From contig CP038107.1 in assembly GCA_004519485.1 (NCBI GenBank), positions 922,591 through 986,590 on the forward strand: a stretch of 64,000 nucleotides of DNA, read 5' to 3'. Position 1 is the first letter of the stretch. Each line of letters opens with the position of its first letter. This stretch comes from Nannochloropsis oceanica. Lineage: Eukaryota; Sar; Eustigmatophyceae; Eustigmatales; Monodopsidaceae. The translations under genes and the position numbers were made by a program. The notes below the pieces were generated by a model, which ran no database searches, had not been told where the DNA came from, and worked only from the letters and a program-made list of their open reading frames with translations. Positions 34,810 through 51,430 of this stretch are shown here, piece after piece.

Positions 34810-37800
34810 ATGGACCTCGCCGCGTTCTCCCAGCCGACCTTTGACGCTCAGGAATGGGCAGAAGGCGTGCTGGCCCCGGAGAAGCGCGAAGGTACTCTAA
34901 TAGATAAGGAAAAACTTCTTGGAAGGATGGGAGAGATTGTTTCATTTCGCAAGTGGCTCCGTTGAACCCCCACTCCCCTTCCTCCCTCCCTCTATCCCTC
35001 CCTTTTCTCACCTTTATAGGCGAGACGCTCGAAGCCTTTCTCGCCAGCGCCTCCATGCGCCTGCAGCTATTGGCCCAAGACTTGAACGGCGAGTTGGAAA
35101 AGGGGTTGATGGAATTGACGGCATCTTTCCCCCGGGCCTTGGCAGAACTTGACCGGCTGGACACGGCGGGGAGGGAGCTCAAGAATGAACTGGGGCATGT
35201 GCTGGGGCAGGTAGGGAAGTAAGGGAGGGAGATAGGGAGGGAGAAAGGGAGGGAGAGGGGAAATGAGGGAGGGGTATAAATGCAGCAAGGATAGCTAAGT
35301 CAGTTTCGTGTGTCCCATCTCTTTCATTTGTCCACGGTGCAGGTGACGAAGGCACAGGCGTCAAGAAGCATGAAGGAGGGAGAGGGAGGGGAGGAGGGCG
35401 AGGACAGTGACCCTGTGGAAGTCCTCGCGCGCTTGCACCAGGTGTGTGGAATAAAGAAAAGACACGTTCAGTGGCCCCTCGATCCTCCCTGCCATCTCTC
35501 CCTATGATCTTCTTTCCCGATGGCGCCGACCTGACGATATATCAACTGCCTGTCTGTCTGTCCCTCCCTCCCTTCTTCCCTCCCTCCCTCCCTCCCTCCC
35601 TCCCTCCCTCCTCCCCTCCTCTCCCATTGCAGGTAAAAACCAACATGACTCGGTGCCGCACCACCCTGCTAGAGGCCGCCCGATGGCAGCAAGCGGTGCG
35701 GGACGTCAACAACCGCATGGCGGCGGGGGAGCTGGCGCAGGTAGGGAGGGAGGGAAGGAGGGAGGGAGGGGAGAGTTGGTTGATTGAACCTATACTCTGC
35801 TTTGTCATTACTCTATACAGGTGGCTGACAAGTTGGGCCAAATGCGGAAGTCACTGGAGATCCTCAAGGACATGCCCGAGGTGGGTTCCTCCCTCCCGCC
35901 CTCCCTCCCGCCCTCCCTCCCTTCTTCCTCTCCTTCCTCCTGCCCCTTCCTCCCTCCCTCCATTCCCCCCTCCGGTACAGGCGGAAGAACGCGCCCAGGC
36001 TCTGTTTAATCTTGAGAAAGAGATGGAGGTGCTGCTTGCCCCGAGAGCGGCCGCGGCCATCCAGAAGGAGACCTTGACAGAATTGCAGGTAGTTAGGGAG
36101 GGAGGGAGGGGGGAAGGGAGGGGACAACATAGTGAAGAACTACCTACCGACTTACTCATTTGTCTACGGTCTGCCTACCCCCTCCAGGAGTACGCCCAGC
36201 TCTATCTCAAGCTCGCTCGGTCGGACGCTCTCCACGACGACTACGCGAAGGCCCGCCCTGCGCAGGTGATATCCTTTCCCTCCCTCCCTCCCTCCCTCCC
36301 TCCCTACCCTTCCTCTCGCCAACGGTTCATTGAGTCTGGTATGCACACGGAAACTGACGTACTTTCCCTACTTGTCTCTCTCCTTGCCTCACTCACCCTC
36401 CCTCCCTCCCTCCCTCCTTTGCCACAGCTCCATCGAAGCTGGTATGCTCTCGGCCCCGACGAAGCGTTTTCCACCTGGCTCCCTGCCACCTTCTACAAGC
36501 AGGTACGTCCCTCTCTCTTTCCCCCCCTCCCTCCCTCCCTCCCTCTTTTTCTTCCCCCCTATCCCCTCCCCCCTTCATCCCTGCCAGCCCACCACCCTCC
36601 CACTTACTCACGCATCCACCCTCCTCCCTTTCCTCCCTCCCTCCCTCCCTTTCCCAGGTTTTGGATTTTCTGACTGATGAGCGACGACGGTGCAGTGAGG
36701 CTTTCGGGGCCTCGGCCGCTCCCACCGTCCTCGCCCACCTCACCCGCGAGATCTTCCTGTGAGCAAGCACGCAAGCCAGCCCTCCCTCCCTCCCTCCCTC
36801 CCTCCCTCCTTCCCTATGCGATCTGCCCCCCTCCGTTCCGCTGAGCCATTCCCCTTTACTCCTTATCCTCCCCTCCCTCCCCTCCCCTCCCCGTAGCCCT
36901 CTTCAAGGGTCCTTCCAACAGCGGCTCCTCCGCCTCCTGGGACCCGGTGGAGCTACGTCACTCAAGGCCAAGGGAGAGAGAGGGGGGGAGGAAGAGGGGC
37001 AGGAAGAGAAGGAGGAAGGGGGGGGCTTTCCGGCGGTGGTTGATTTGTTTGTGAGCACGACTCAGGTAAAGGAAGAAGGGAAGGGCGGAAGAAAGGAAGA
37101 AGAAGAAGAAGAAGAAGAAATGAAAAAGAAAATAAAAGAAAAGGAAGAAGGGCAGGAAGAGATAAAGGAAGAGACAAAGGAAGAGAGAGGAAGGAAAAAG
37201 AGGGGGAACGATGGGGAGAAGGAAAGAAAATTGGAGAAGAGGAAAGGGAGGGAAGGATGGCGGTTGAGATGTCTGTTTTTGTACACGTCTCTTGCCTCCT
37301 CACTTCTCACACTACCCCTTCCTCCCTCTCCACCTCCTTCCCTTCCTCAAACAGTTCCTCTCGGCCCTCCTCCCCATCACCGCTACGGCTATCCACACCG
37401 ACGTCATCGTCACCGTCCTCCAGCCCTTCGTCGTCTTCGCCGAGCGGTACGCCCCCTCCTCCCCTCCCTCCCTCCCTCCCTCCCTCCCTCCTTTCTTCCT
37501 TTCTTTAAAGGCTCCCCCTTTTCCACCATTTACCAATCCCTCCCTCCCTCCTCCCCTCCCTCCCTCCCCTCTCCCTCCTTTCTTTTTATCGTAGATATGA
37601 GAATTTAGAAGGCGCCGCTCTCGAGATTAGCATCCAAAAAAAGAGCAAGAGAGTGGCCAACCTGGTGAACCAGGAGGAAGGGAAGGAGGGGGGGAGGGGG
37701 GGCGGGAAAGCGGTGTCGTCGCGTATGGAGGAGCTGCTGGATATGTGCAACAGGTGCGGTAGTGGGGACAAATGATGTCCTCCCTCCCTCCCTTTCTCCC

Positions 37801-40800
37801 TCCCTTCCTCCCCCTTCCCTCCCTCCCTCCCTCCCTCGAGAGATTACACGTTTGAAACCTTTCTAAACCACCCCACGCCTCCCCTCCCTTCCCTGCCCCC
37901 CTCCCACCTTCCCTCCCTCCCTAGCGCCTACCCCGTGCTCGAGGCCCTGGTCGAGCGCTCTCTCGCCTTCTCCGCCGGCTTCCACGCACGGGAACTGCTG
38001 CGCCTCACCGAGGTGGGGAGGGAGGGAGGGAGGAGGGAGGGAGGAGGATGTTTTGGGGAGGGAACGGAATTTGATCTGAGATTTGTAAAGAGGCTCAACG
38101 GTCCTTCCTCCGTCCACCCCTCCCTCTCCCACTCCCTCTCTAACTCCCTCCCTCCCGCCCTCCTTCTTTGATGAAACAGAAACATCTCTCTGCTGATTTG
38201 ACGAGCACGTTTCCCCCCGCCCTCCATCTGCTCCGCACTCTCGCTCTTTCCCCTTCTTCCACTTCCTCCTCCCCCTCCTCCCCCTTGCCAACGTCCCGAG
38301 GACATTTTTTCGACAACGATCATCTGCAGGTATGCGAGGGAGGGAGGGAGAGGGGGAGGGAGGGAATGAGTGAGGACAAAAGCTGCCAAGATAGTCAGCC
38401 TATATATTATCTTCTTAATCCCTCCCTTATGCCCCTTGCAAATGCAAACCGCCTCTCATTCCCTCCCTCCCTCCCTCCCTCCCTCCCTCCCTCCCTCCAG
38501 GCCGCCCTCCGTCTCCTCCAGGCCCTCGGTCGCAACCTTCTCGCCTTGCGTCGGCGGGAAAAGGAAATGGGCCGACTCCTCGGCTCAACCGTGTGGACCC
38601 AGCTCTTCAGGTGATTGCCCTCCCTTCCTCCCTACCTCCCTCCCTCGATCCTTTGCTTCGCCTCCCTGGGATCGATGATGCTGCTTTTGTCTGAATTTGT
38701 GTCGAGGACTAGTTTCCCTTCGTATCCTCATGATTATTGCCTACCCCTTACTCCCACCCTCCCTCCCTCCCTCAGCGACGACGCCGCGGACAGCCACCTC
38801 CCCTCCCCCTCCTCCGTCCAGGTTGCCTGGGTGCGGGCCGTCCTCCTGTCCTCCCCCCCTGCCTCCGTCCCTTCCTCCCCCCCTGCCTCGACCTCGGGTG
38901 CACTGGAGCTCAAGGCCTTCCTGCGAGTGTTTGAGACGCAACAGCCCATGCCCGGTGAGGGAGGGAGGGAGGGAGGGAGGGAAGGAAGGAGCAGGTAGCA
39001 GCTGACCACAATCCAGAGCAAAGTGTATGTCGCGCTCCGATCCACTCATCCCTTTCCTCTCCCTCCCTCCCTCCCTCTCTCCCTCCCTCCTTCCTTCCCC
39101 CCCTCTTTCGACAGGCGACCTCCTCAAGGGCCCCTCGCGCACGTCTGCCTCTTTGTCCTGGGAAGCGCTCTCCCTCCTCCACACCCTCTGCCTCTCTCTG
39201 GTTCGACATCGGTTGCAGGTAAGGCAAGAAGGCGAGAGGGGAGGAATTGAGGGCGAAAGCGGGTTTCCGATGTACATAACCCCTACATTATTTTGTACAT
39301 AAATATGCAAGCATAACATGGCATATAAATTTATGTAATATGATGTAATACATTACTTATATTTATTCCATCAACAGGCTCTGACCACGCTGGATATGTG
39401 GGGAGAGGAAGGCGGGGAGAAGGAGACAGGTACGTTAACGGGTGTGGGCTCCTTACCAATGTACTACTACCTCTCTCTTCTGTCATTTCCCATCCCTCCC
39501 TCCCTCCCTCCCTCCCTCCCTCCCTTTCTCCCTTTCTCCTGCTTCAGACGCTCTGGACCCGGGCTCCGCCGCCTTTTACAGTAATTTGCCCCAGCCCTAC
39601 GTCACGCAGGTAAGTTCCTTCCTTCCTTCCCTCCCGGCGCTTCCCAAGGTCAGCTACTCAGCCTTCCTCCTTCCCTCCTTGTCGATAGGTCGGCGAGCAT
39701 ATCCTTTCCCTCATCCAGCATTTGGAAGATTTTGCGGCCTCGAATGCACTGGAGGACGTGGAGCCATTGACAACCTCAGGAGTGATGGACAGGTAGGGAA
39801 AGGGGGAGGGAAAGGGAGAGGGAAGGAAGGAAGGAGAGGAGCTGTAGTTCGTGGCTCTGACCGCTTCTTTCACATTAGGTTGGTAGAGCCTGATTGGAGG
39901 GGAGCAGCACAGGCGCTGGGGATGAGTGAGGCCGAGACGTCCGCCTTCCTTCGCGCAATAGCCGCCCCAACGGCCGCCACCACCACCAGCAGCGGCTGCA
40001 GCAGCAGTTCCGCCGTCACCCCGAAAGGTTTGTTGTATTAGACAGAACGAAATTGAATGTGTGTGTGTGTGTGTGTGTCTGTGTCTGTGCGTGTCTGTGT
40101 GTGTGCCTTCCTATACTCCCTTTGATTCCATCCACACCATCCATCACATTCCTCCTTTCTCTCTGTCTTTGTATATCCCACCTCTTCCAACCCCCCCGAC
40201 GTCGAAAAGGACGTTAATATTCACACCAACCGTCACATCTCTCCTATCTCTCTCTGTCCTTGTATATCCCACCTCTTCCAACCCCTTACAAGACGAGGAG
40301 AAGGACGACGACGCTGCCGCTCGTTTCACAAATCTTTGGGTCCACGCCATTAGCCAAGCGACTGTCGCACTCCTCCTCCGCGCTGTCCTAGCCGGCCTTC
40401 CTCGCTTGTCGAACAAGGGACTGCAGCAGGTAGGCTACGCTGGGCTGAGGCGCAGAGAGAGGAAGGGAAGAAGGAAGGGAGGGATGTAGGGAGGGAGGGA
40501 AGGGAGGTGCTTCGGCGCCTGTTGTTTCCTCTTGTTTTTTTTGGGTCGGGGGAAGGGAATGGTTGTGTTTGTGATCATCTCTCATCCTTCTTCTGCAACC
40601 AACACCTCCCTCCTCTTTCCCCGATATCTCTCACTAGCTCCAAACCGACGCGCAATACCTTCTCACGGTCTTTGACAACCTCGCCCTCCCTCCGCACCCT
40701 ATCCTCACACACCTCCACACTGTGGCGGGCTGGACGGAGGAGGAGCTGCGGGGACACATAGAAGGAGGGCGGGCGGGACGGAAGGAGGGAGGGATTGCGG

Positions 40801-40868
40801 CGATGCAGTGGAGGGTTGAGAGGCGGATGGCGGAATTGCGGGGTATTCTGGTGACATTCCACGGGTGA
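34810..40868 (+). CDS. COG7: Conserved oligomeric Golgi complex subunit 7
   Basis: COG7 belongs to lobe B of the COG tether, which directs retrograde vesicles at the Golgi. The gene is split into roughly 23 short exons. Exon 1 MDLAAFSQPTFDAQEWAEGV matches the start of COG7 proteins (MDFSKF...FDVKEWINAA). It is followed by coiled-coil exons GETLEAFLASASMRLQLLAQ, VKTNMTRCRTTLLEAARWQQ, AEERAQALFNLEKEMEVLLA and EYAQLYLKLARSDALHDDYA, then SWYALGPDEAFSTWLPATFY, VLDFLTDERRRCSEAFGASA, FLSALLPITATAIHTDVIVT, GEHILSLIQHLEDFAASNAL, TNLWVHAISQATVALLLRAV, and the C-terminal GLQQ, LQTDAQYLLTVFDNLALPPH, TVAGWTEEELRGHIEGG, which resembles the family end. The stop TGA is at 40868. Exon borders in the middle (38160-38330, 38940-39120) are less certain. 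It is divergent from the UBC-fold gene and convergent with MED7. Confidence 0.88.
40057..40110. repeat. GT dinucleotide microsatellite in a COG7 intron
   Basis: A (GT)n run with CT and C interruptions just after the exon ending in a Ser-rich stretch. No coding role. Confidence 0.85.
40138..40287. repeat. Imperfect duplication of an intron 3' segment in COG7
   Basis: The sequence ending TTGTATATCCCACCTCTTCC plus AACCCC occurs at about 40170-40192 and again at 40260-40285, with similar flanking TCACAT/CTCCT/TCTCTCTGTC upstream. The spacing is about 90 bp. The second copy leads into the exon starting DEEKDDDAAARFTNLW. Confidence 0.8.
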
Positions 40869-41381
40869 AGCTCATGCTCGCGAGAGGAACAGATGAAAGA
40901 ACTTGGATTGCACAGGGAAAGTTAATTTAGAATAGTGTGAGACAAATCGTGAGACAGCCTAAATGTTCCTTTGACAGATGGTGACACGACAGGCAGCGGA
41001 TGCAGTAAATAGCATCATCTCGGCTGTTTTTTTCTTCCGGCGTGCGTCGTAACTGAGCCTCCATTCCTGGGGCTGCCTTCTCTTTCTTTCCTTGCGGATT
41101 AAGTTCTTATTAGGTTGGCTGATTTTCAGGTTGAGTGTTGCAATACCACGACCATCTCGCACATTACGGTCTCGGGGTCAAGTGCTGCAGAGCCACGAAA
41201 ATTTCCTTGGCTGCCTTTCGCGCCTCTTTGTGCGAGATTTACATCCTTCCTTTCTCTTCCTTTCCTCCCGTTCAAGGGAGCAAAATGTAATGAAAGAGAA
41301 GGCTGAACAAACGCATATAATATACAGTTTTTTAATTTTCCTTTTCTCCTGACAACCTGTACATGTGATTATCGCGTACCT
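40869..41381. other. Convergent 3' spacer COG7 / MED7
   Basis: About 510 bp of repeat-poor mixed sequence between the two stop codons. No gene is seen; it likely holds both 3' UTRs. Confidence 0.5.
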
Positions 41382-43469
41382 TCATGCCTTCCCTCCATCC
41401 TTCCCTCCCTCCCTCCCTCCCTCCACCATTTTTTCCCACGACTCGCGCAATGACCTCTCGGCTTCTTCTGCCGCTGTTGCTGAGTCGCACATCTGCGTTT
41501 GTAGGGAGCGGATGGCTTCTCGTTTCTCCTGAATTTGGCACTCCATCCGCTCGACCATTTGTAAGAGCGTCTGAGGGGAGGGAGGGAGGGAGGGAGGGAA
41601 GGGAGGGAGGGAGGTAGGGGAGTTATTAGGTAGGGAGGAGGGATGGAGGCGGGAGGGAGGGAGTGAGGAGGGAGGGGAGGAGGGAGGTAGGGAGGGAGGA
41701 ATTCCTTTTCTTTTCTTTTCTTTCTTTTGTTCTTGAGGTACGGTCTTTAGGGAGGGGGGAGGGGAGGAGGTATGGAGGATGGATTGAAAAGATGAGTTTT
41801 TCATCGCTTTCGCTCGTCTCTGGCTGACCCCAGTGTCCTTCGCACATAGAAGCCCTCCCTCGTTCCGTCCCTCCCTCACAAAGACCCCCTCCGCCTTCCA
41901 ATCCCTCCCACTATCCAGACCCACCCTCCTTCCGCCCCGTCATCACTCCTTCCATGCTAGGCGCGATGCGACAACCAATCAATCCCAGTTTTCAACCCTC
42001 CCTCCCTCCCTCCCTACCTGCTGCTGTCGGTAGGCGCTCAAGACGTCGTACATGTTGTCGATGACCTGGCCCATTTCCCCCAGCAGGGCATTGCTAGGGA
42101 GGGAGGGAGGGAGGGAGGGAGGGAGGGAGGGAGGGAGGGAGGGAGGGATGGATGGAAGAGAGGACGGAAGAGAGGACGGTGATGCGAGCGGATGGCTGTC
42201 TTGTCATCCATCCTTCCATCCCTCCCTCCCTCCCTCCCTCCCTCCCTCCCTCCTTCATCCCCCCAAGCGGACGTACCAGTCAGATCCCTCCCTCTTCCCC
42301 GTCCTCAACCCCTCCATCACTCCTAACACCTTCTCCGCCAGCATTTTCCGCAGCTTCTCCAACTCTCCTCTATAGTCCATCTCCACCATCACCGCCCTCC
42401 CTCTCTCCCGCCCGCCCTCCCCCTCGCCCTCCTCCTCGTCGTGCACCACCACCTCCCGGCTCGAGTAGAGGCGGGCCTCGGGAGGGATTATCGGGTCGTA
42501 CCCTTCCTGGGAAAGGAAGGGGGGAGGGAAGACGGTAGGGAAGGAGGGAGGCTAACTCAGAGAAAATGGGTCGATATCCCCTCGCTTTGAAATGGCGAGG
42601 GTTTCCGGTTTTGGATGATACTACACAGGGTGGGAGGGAGGGAAGGAGGAAGAACGATCATATAGCCGCAGAGTCGAATGTCGGGATCTAGTGCATGAAT
42701 GGTAACCTCACAGATGTGGTTCGCTGTAAATCGAATTAGGATAAATCAAGACCCCAAATAGATCAAACTGAGACGTCTCAGGCAAATGAAGTGTTTCTCT
42801 ACAGATCCGGGCGCCTGGAGCAAGCCAAGCGCCCGCATGAATTTTCAGAAAGACTAATCGATATTTAAATCATCAGTGACGTTCACAAGGTCTTCCCATC
42901 CTTCCCATTACCTGCTCCTTTCCACCGCCTGGTGCTTGGTAGGCACTTGCACTAGTCCTCCTCGTTCACCCCCTACTCCCTCCCTCCCTCCCTCCCTCCC
43001 TTTCCCACCCGCGACGGACCTGCTAAAACAAAAGTAAGGAGGATACATTCCAAATCCTCTACGAAAATTAACCCGTCCATCACCTCGCCAAGTCACCTCT
43101 ACCCTCCCTCCCTTCCTCCCTCCCATTCTTCCTCCTTCCCTCCCTCCCTCTCTTCCTCCTTCCCTCCCTCCCCCAAGCCCGTACCTCGTCCAAATGCGCC
43201 ACCGGAAAGCCAAACACTGAGACAGGCGTGCCCCTCAATGGAATTGCTGGTGGAGGCAACGGAAAATTGTCTTCCTCCCCTGCCTCTCCTTCTCCCTTGC
43301 CTGTTCCTACGCCCTCCTCGTCCTCGTCTTCGTCCTCGTCCTCGTGAGCTTTGGTGGGAGGCGCGAACATGCGGAAGTAGGCCGGCGGAGGAGGGTACTC
43401 AGGCGCTTCCTCTGATTCCATCCCTCCTCCTGCTGCGGCCCCTGCCGCTGCGGCTGGAAGGGTCGTCAT
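41382..43469 (-). CDS. MED7: Mediator of RNA polymerase II transcription subunit 7
   Basis: MED7 is a middle-module subunit of the nuclear Mediator complex. ATG at 43469 gives MTTLPAAAAGAAAGGGMESE, then the hallmark EYPPPPAYFRMFAPP, an acidic stretch, and PLPPPAIPLRGTPVSVFGFP. After a long first intron (donor GAG|GTACGG), exon 2 ends near 42255 and contains EGYDPIIPPEARLYSSREVV and MVEMDYRGELEKLRKMLAEK. Exon 3 gives NALLGEMGQVIDNMYDVLSA then YRQQQ, and exon 4 TLLQMVERMECQIQEKREAI, together matching the family pattern NxHHLLNxYRPHQARETL. The C-terminus reads through GGGA repeat as GREGG and stops at TGA 41382, so the tail is repeat-derived unless another splice removes it. Divergent from uL2. 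Confidence 0.88.
42096..42148. repeat. (GGGA)n array in a MED7 intron
   Basis: An uninterrupted GGGA array forms, in the sense orientation, the CCCT pyrimidine tract just before the CCCTAG acceptor of MED7 exon 3. The intron's other end is likewise repeat-rich. Confidence 0.9.
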
Positions 43470-44225
43470 GGCATACGTGCCTGTGGATGATGGAGATGGG
43501 GAGGGGAGGAGAGGTTTTAGGACAACAATGAAGACGGGTGTGGGTGCGTTGCGTTGATGCAATCGTGTTGATCTACCGCGCCAAAGGGCTGGCGGGCTCA
43601 TTGTGTCGTCAGAAATCGAAGTCAAAAAGGAGCCGACAGCGTTTTGTTCTACGGAGGGAGGGGAGGCAGGGGGGCAAGGAGGGAGGGGGGGTGATAATGA
43701 GGGAAGGTACCTCCAGCAAGAGCCACGAAAGGCGAGCTCGTGGTGGTGGCGAGGCCTCCTTCATGATGAGAACTAGTTCCTCGAGGTGTGTGTGTGATAT
43801 GCAGAAGTATGCTTAGACTTGTGCGTGGAAATGAGAAGTCAACAACCGCACACCTTTTATTCTGCCTGTGCTGTCGGGCAGTCGTGTGGTGGATGGACGG
43901 CGGGGGAGGGGGCAAGGGGGAAAAGAAAGAAGGCGAGTGCATGGCCGAGGGCCTTCACCGCTCCTCATTTCCCACTACTCTAGTCCCCTTCTTCACCCTT
44001 ACCTGATTCAGCAACACAGACACTTATGTGCACATCTAGTGTTGGAAGGGGCTTGCAGTGCTTGGTGGACTGGAGTGCCGTAGCCTGACCGGCTTGCCTC
44101 CCTCAATCATCATACTCTCAATTGTGCCTTTCTGTCGTGCCGTCGACATGATCACTCACCGCTTTCTCCACCAACCCATCCACACCTCGAACAGGCCTCT
44201 TAGTGTTGTTTCTACACAGTTAAAG
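43470..44225. promoter_or_regulatory. Divergent intergenic region MED7 / uL2
   Basis: 756 bp between the two start codons. It carries GGGA-containing patches around 43655-43690 but no identifiable core promoter element. It must drive a highly expressed ribosomal-protein gene. Confidence 0.4.
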
Positions 44226-46242
44226 ATGGGGAAGGTCATCCGAAGTAAGTGCTGGCTCGCAGAGGAGGGAGAGGAGGGAGGGAGGGAGGGAGGAAGGGGG
44301 ATGAGGGCGTGGCATGGGGCTTCGTGTTGCCTCTTTGCAGTTTCTACTTGCTGCCCCTGGTGTGTGTGTGCAAGAGAAATTCCACGATGTTTGTCATGGT
44401 TCATAGCGATGGGAAATTTGTATAGAGACTTCCGGGAACAAACGGATGCCCGGGCTCTGATCATTGCTCTCGTGTCTTACCCCATCCCTCCTACACTCTT
44501 CCCCCCTCTCCTCCCCACAGCGTGCCGAAAGGGCAAAGGGGGTATCTTCAAGTCCCACATCAAGCTGAACAAGAACCCGGTCAAGCTCCGCAAGCTTGAT
44601 TACGCGGAGAAACACGGGTAGGGAGGGAGGAAGGGAGGGAGGGGGAGAGGGTGATGCGCGAGGTGGTCAAGATAGTGATCGGGACTTGGGAGATAGCTTG
44701 CCATTTAGCGTGGAAAGTATGAAAATGAATTTTGTAAATGGAAGCAATCTTGGGCAGGTGGGAGAAAGGAGCATGACATGGACGTCGAGAAACTCACATC
44801 TTCCTCCCTGTCCGTCCCTCCCTCCCTCCTTTTCCCAGGTACATCAAGGGCGTGGTGAAGGAGATTGTGCACGAGTCCGGACGTGGCGCCCCCGTGGCCC
44901 GCGTGCAATTCAAGAACGCCTACCGCTTCAAGCGCGACACGGAGAGCTTCGTCGCCGTGGAGGGCTTGTACTCTGGTGAGGGAGGGAGGGAGGGAGGGAG
45001 GGAGGGAGGGTGAGCTCAAAGTGTGAATGCTCCGTGCATGTATGATGACATGCTTCATGGGCTTCGTGAAAAGATCTTTCAAACGTTCTGGACAATGACG
45101 GTAGCCAACATTCTTGGTCTCCTCTCTCAGCACCAGTCACTCACCACCTCCCTCCCTTCCTCCCTCCCTCCTTTCGTGACCCACAGGCCAGTTCATCTTC
45201 GCGGGGAAGAAGGCCTCGTTGGTGATCGGCAATGTGCTGCCTCTGTCGCAGATCCCTGAGGGAACGGTCGTTTCCAATGTGGAGGCCAGCCCCGGGGACC
45301 GAGGTAGGGAGGGAGGGAGGAACGGGGAGGAAAGGGGAGGGAGGTTGGGAGTGAGTCTCCTATCCACCTCTGTCGAGAAGGCTGTGTAGGTCCATGCTTC
45401 TCCTCCGGCGTTCACCCACTCACTCCTCCCTCCTTCCCTCCTTCCCTCCTTCCCTCCCTCCCTCCCTCCTAAGGCACTTTCGCCCGTACCTCCGGTGGGT
45501 ACGCCGTGATAGTTGCTCAGGACGAGGACCGCGGAACGACCAAGATCCGTCTGCCGTCAGGAGCCAAGAAGACCGTATCTTCCTCGGCCCGAGGGGTGAG
45601 TGAAGGAAAGAGGGAGGGAGAAAGGGAGGGAGGGAGGGAGGGAGGGAGAGAGGGGAGGTAGGTGTATAGGTACCGAGTCGCTTGATTGACCTGGAGCTGA
45701 CTCCCATGATGATGTTCACACTTGCCCTTCCTTCTCTTTCTCCCTCGTGCGTCCTCTCCCCCCTTATGTGATAGGTGATCGGCATCATTGCCGGTGGCGG
45801 GCGCACGGACAAGCCCCTGCTCAAGGCCGGCCGCGCCTACCACAAGTATCGCGTGAAGCGTAACGAGTGGCCTAAGGTATGTGGCTCTTTCGTCTTTCGT
45901 AGTCCCTCCCTCCCTCCCTCCCTCCCTCCCTCCCTCCCTCTCTCTCTTCCAGGTTTTTTCCCACGACTTCCATTTTCCGAAGCTACCGCTCGTGCCATAT
46001 TGTACACCTGCTCATCAGCTTTTCCTCCCTCCCTCCCTCCCTCCCTCCCTCCCTTGTACAGGTGCGAGGTGTGGCAATGAACCCCGTGGAGCATCCTCAC
46101 GGTGGCGGTAACCACCAGCATATTGGACACCCGTCTACTGTCAAGCGCGATGCGCCCGCAGGGAAGAAGGCGGGCTTGGTGGCTGCCCGCCGCACGGGTC
46201 GTCTGCGCGGCATTAAGAAGGGAGCCGAGAAGGACACGTAAA
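44226..46242 (+). CDS. RPL8: 60S ribosomal protein L8 (uL2), cytosolic
   Basis: uL2 is a core large-subunit protein next to the peptidyl-transferase centre. Seven exons: a tiny first one MGKVIR (44226-44243), 44521-44617, 44839-44975, 45187-45303, 45474-about 45596, about 45776-45875 and about 46062-46242. Joined product: [120 protein letters not shown], and the universally conserved [20 protein letters not shown] with [15 protein letters not shown]. The His in GGGNHQH corresponds to the modified histidine of eukaryotic uL2. Length (about 255 residues) is normal. The very short first coding exon is typical of ribosomal-protein genes. Confidence 0.97.
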
Positions 46243-47420
46243 GGGAGGGACGGAGGGAGGGACGGAGGGAGGGTGGGTAGTGGTGTGGACGAGGGGATTG
46301 AGGGAGAGTCTGTCGGGCGTTGCTTTTGCTTTGCATTTCTTTTCCTCCGCTGTCTGCGTGTGTTGAGGAGGGTTGGAGCTGGTGTTCGCAACGTGCTTCG
46401 TCTTCCATGGATCGAGAGAGGGCGCACACCCAGCAAGGGCGAAGGGAAAGGAGGGAACGAGAGAGATAGTGTGTGTGTGAGAGAGAGAGAAAAGAGGGCG
46501 GTCGGACAGAAGGCACGTGGAGGGGTTGAAAAGGAATCAAGCTTAACAATCCAGAACGTCGATGAAGACAACGACAACCCCACCGCCATCACCAGCCGGA
46601 CCAGAGGAAATAACCTCCTTCGTCTTCCTTCTTAGCATGCGTGATGCTCGCATATGGCCGTGTGAAAGACTTGACCTTCCTTTCAACGTGTCCGTTTTTG
46701 TTTGGTATTTATTGTTTTTTAAAAGGGGGTTCTTTTTTTCGGTCATTCTTTCCGTTTCTGCCCACACACAGAGGGGGCCCTCACACGTGAGCTTGCACCC
46801 GCGCCCGTGCTCCGCCCATCACTCTTTTCCTCCCTCCCCTTTTCTTGTTTGACCCTCTTCCCTTACACCTATGGCCGATTCCAGCACGTCAACCGTTTGT
46901 TCTTTTTTGTTTACTCTTTCTCTTTCTCTCTCTCTCACTAGCCTCACCTTGGTTCTCTTACGTTCTTATTCTCTCGTTATCTTTCCCTTTTTCCTCTTCA
47001 TCTTCTTTCGTCTCCGATAGATCTAACGTGACATATGCATACAATCAGTAAGTAGGATGTGCTGCTCTCGTAACCGAAACTTGTTTTCTCCCTCCCTCCT
47101 CTCACTCTCCTCACCACCACCACTGCTGCCACCCTCCCTCCATTCCCCCTCCCCCAAATAAAGGAAGGAGGGAAGGAGAGAGGGAGGGAGGGAAGCTGTG
47201 GGTTGGCGGCAGGCTCCGAGGTTCTGAGGCTGGCGGACGGATGGATTTTCTTCTTTCATGTTTTTTTAATGTCTTCGTGTTGATGGTATGGGTGTGTGAT
47301 ACTGTGGTGTGGTCATGTCTTGCTTTCTTTCCCTCCTTCCCTCCTTCCTTGGGTTGCCCTCGAGCAACAAGCGAGGAGAGGAATGGAGGGAGGGGGGGAG
47401 GAAGGGGCAGTGACAGATAA
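46243..47420. other. Convergent 3' intergenic region uL2 / beta-tubulin
   Basis: About 1.2 kb with GGGA at both ends, pyrimidine-rich sequence around 46910-47000 and no recognised gene. Several open frames on both strands lack any family motif. It likely contains 3' UTRs. Confidence 0.5.
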
Positions 47421-51430
<4,010 letters not shown>

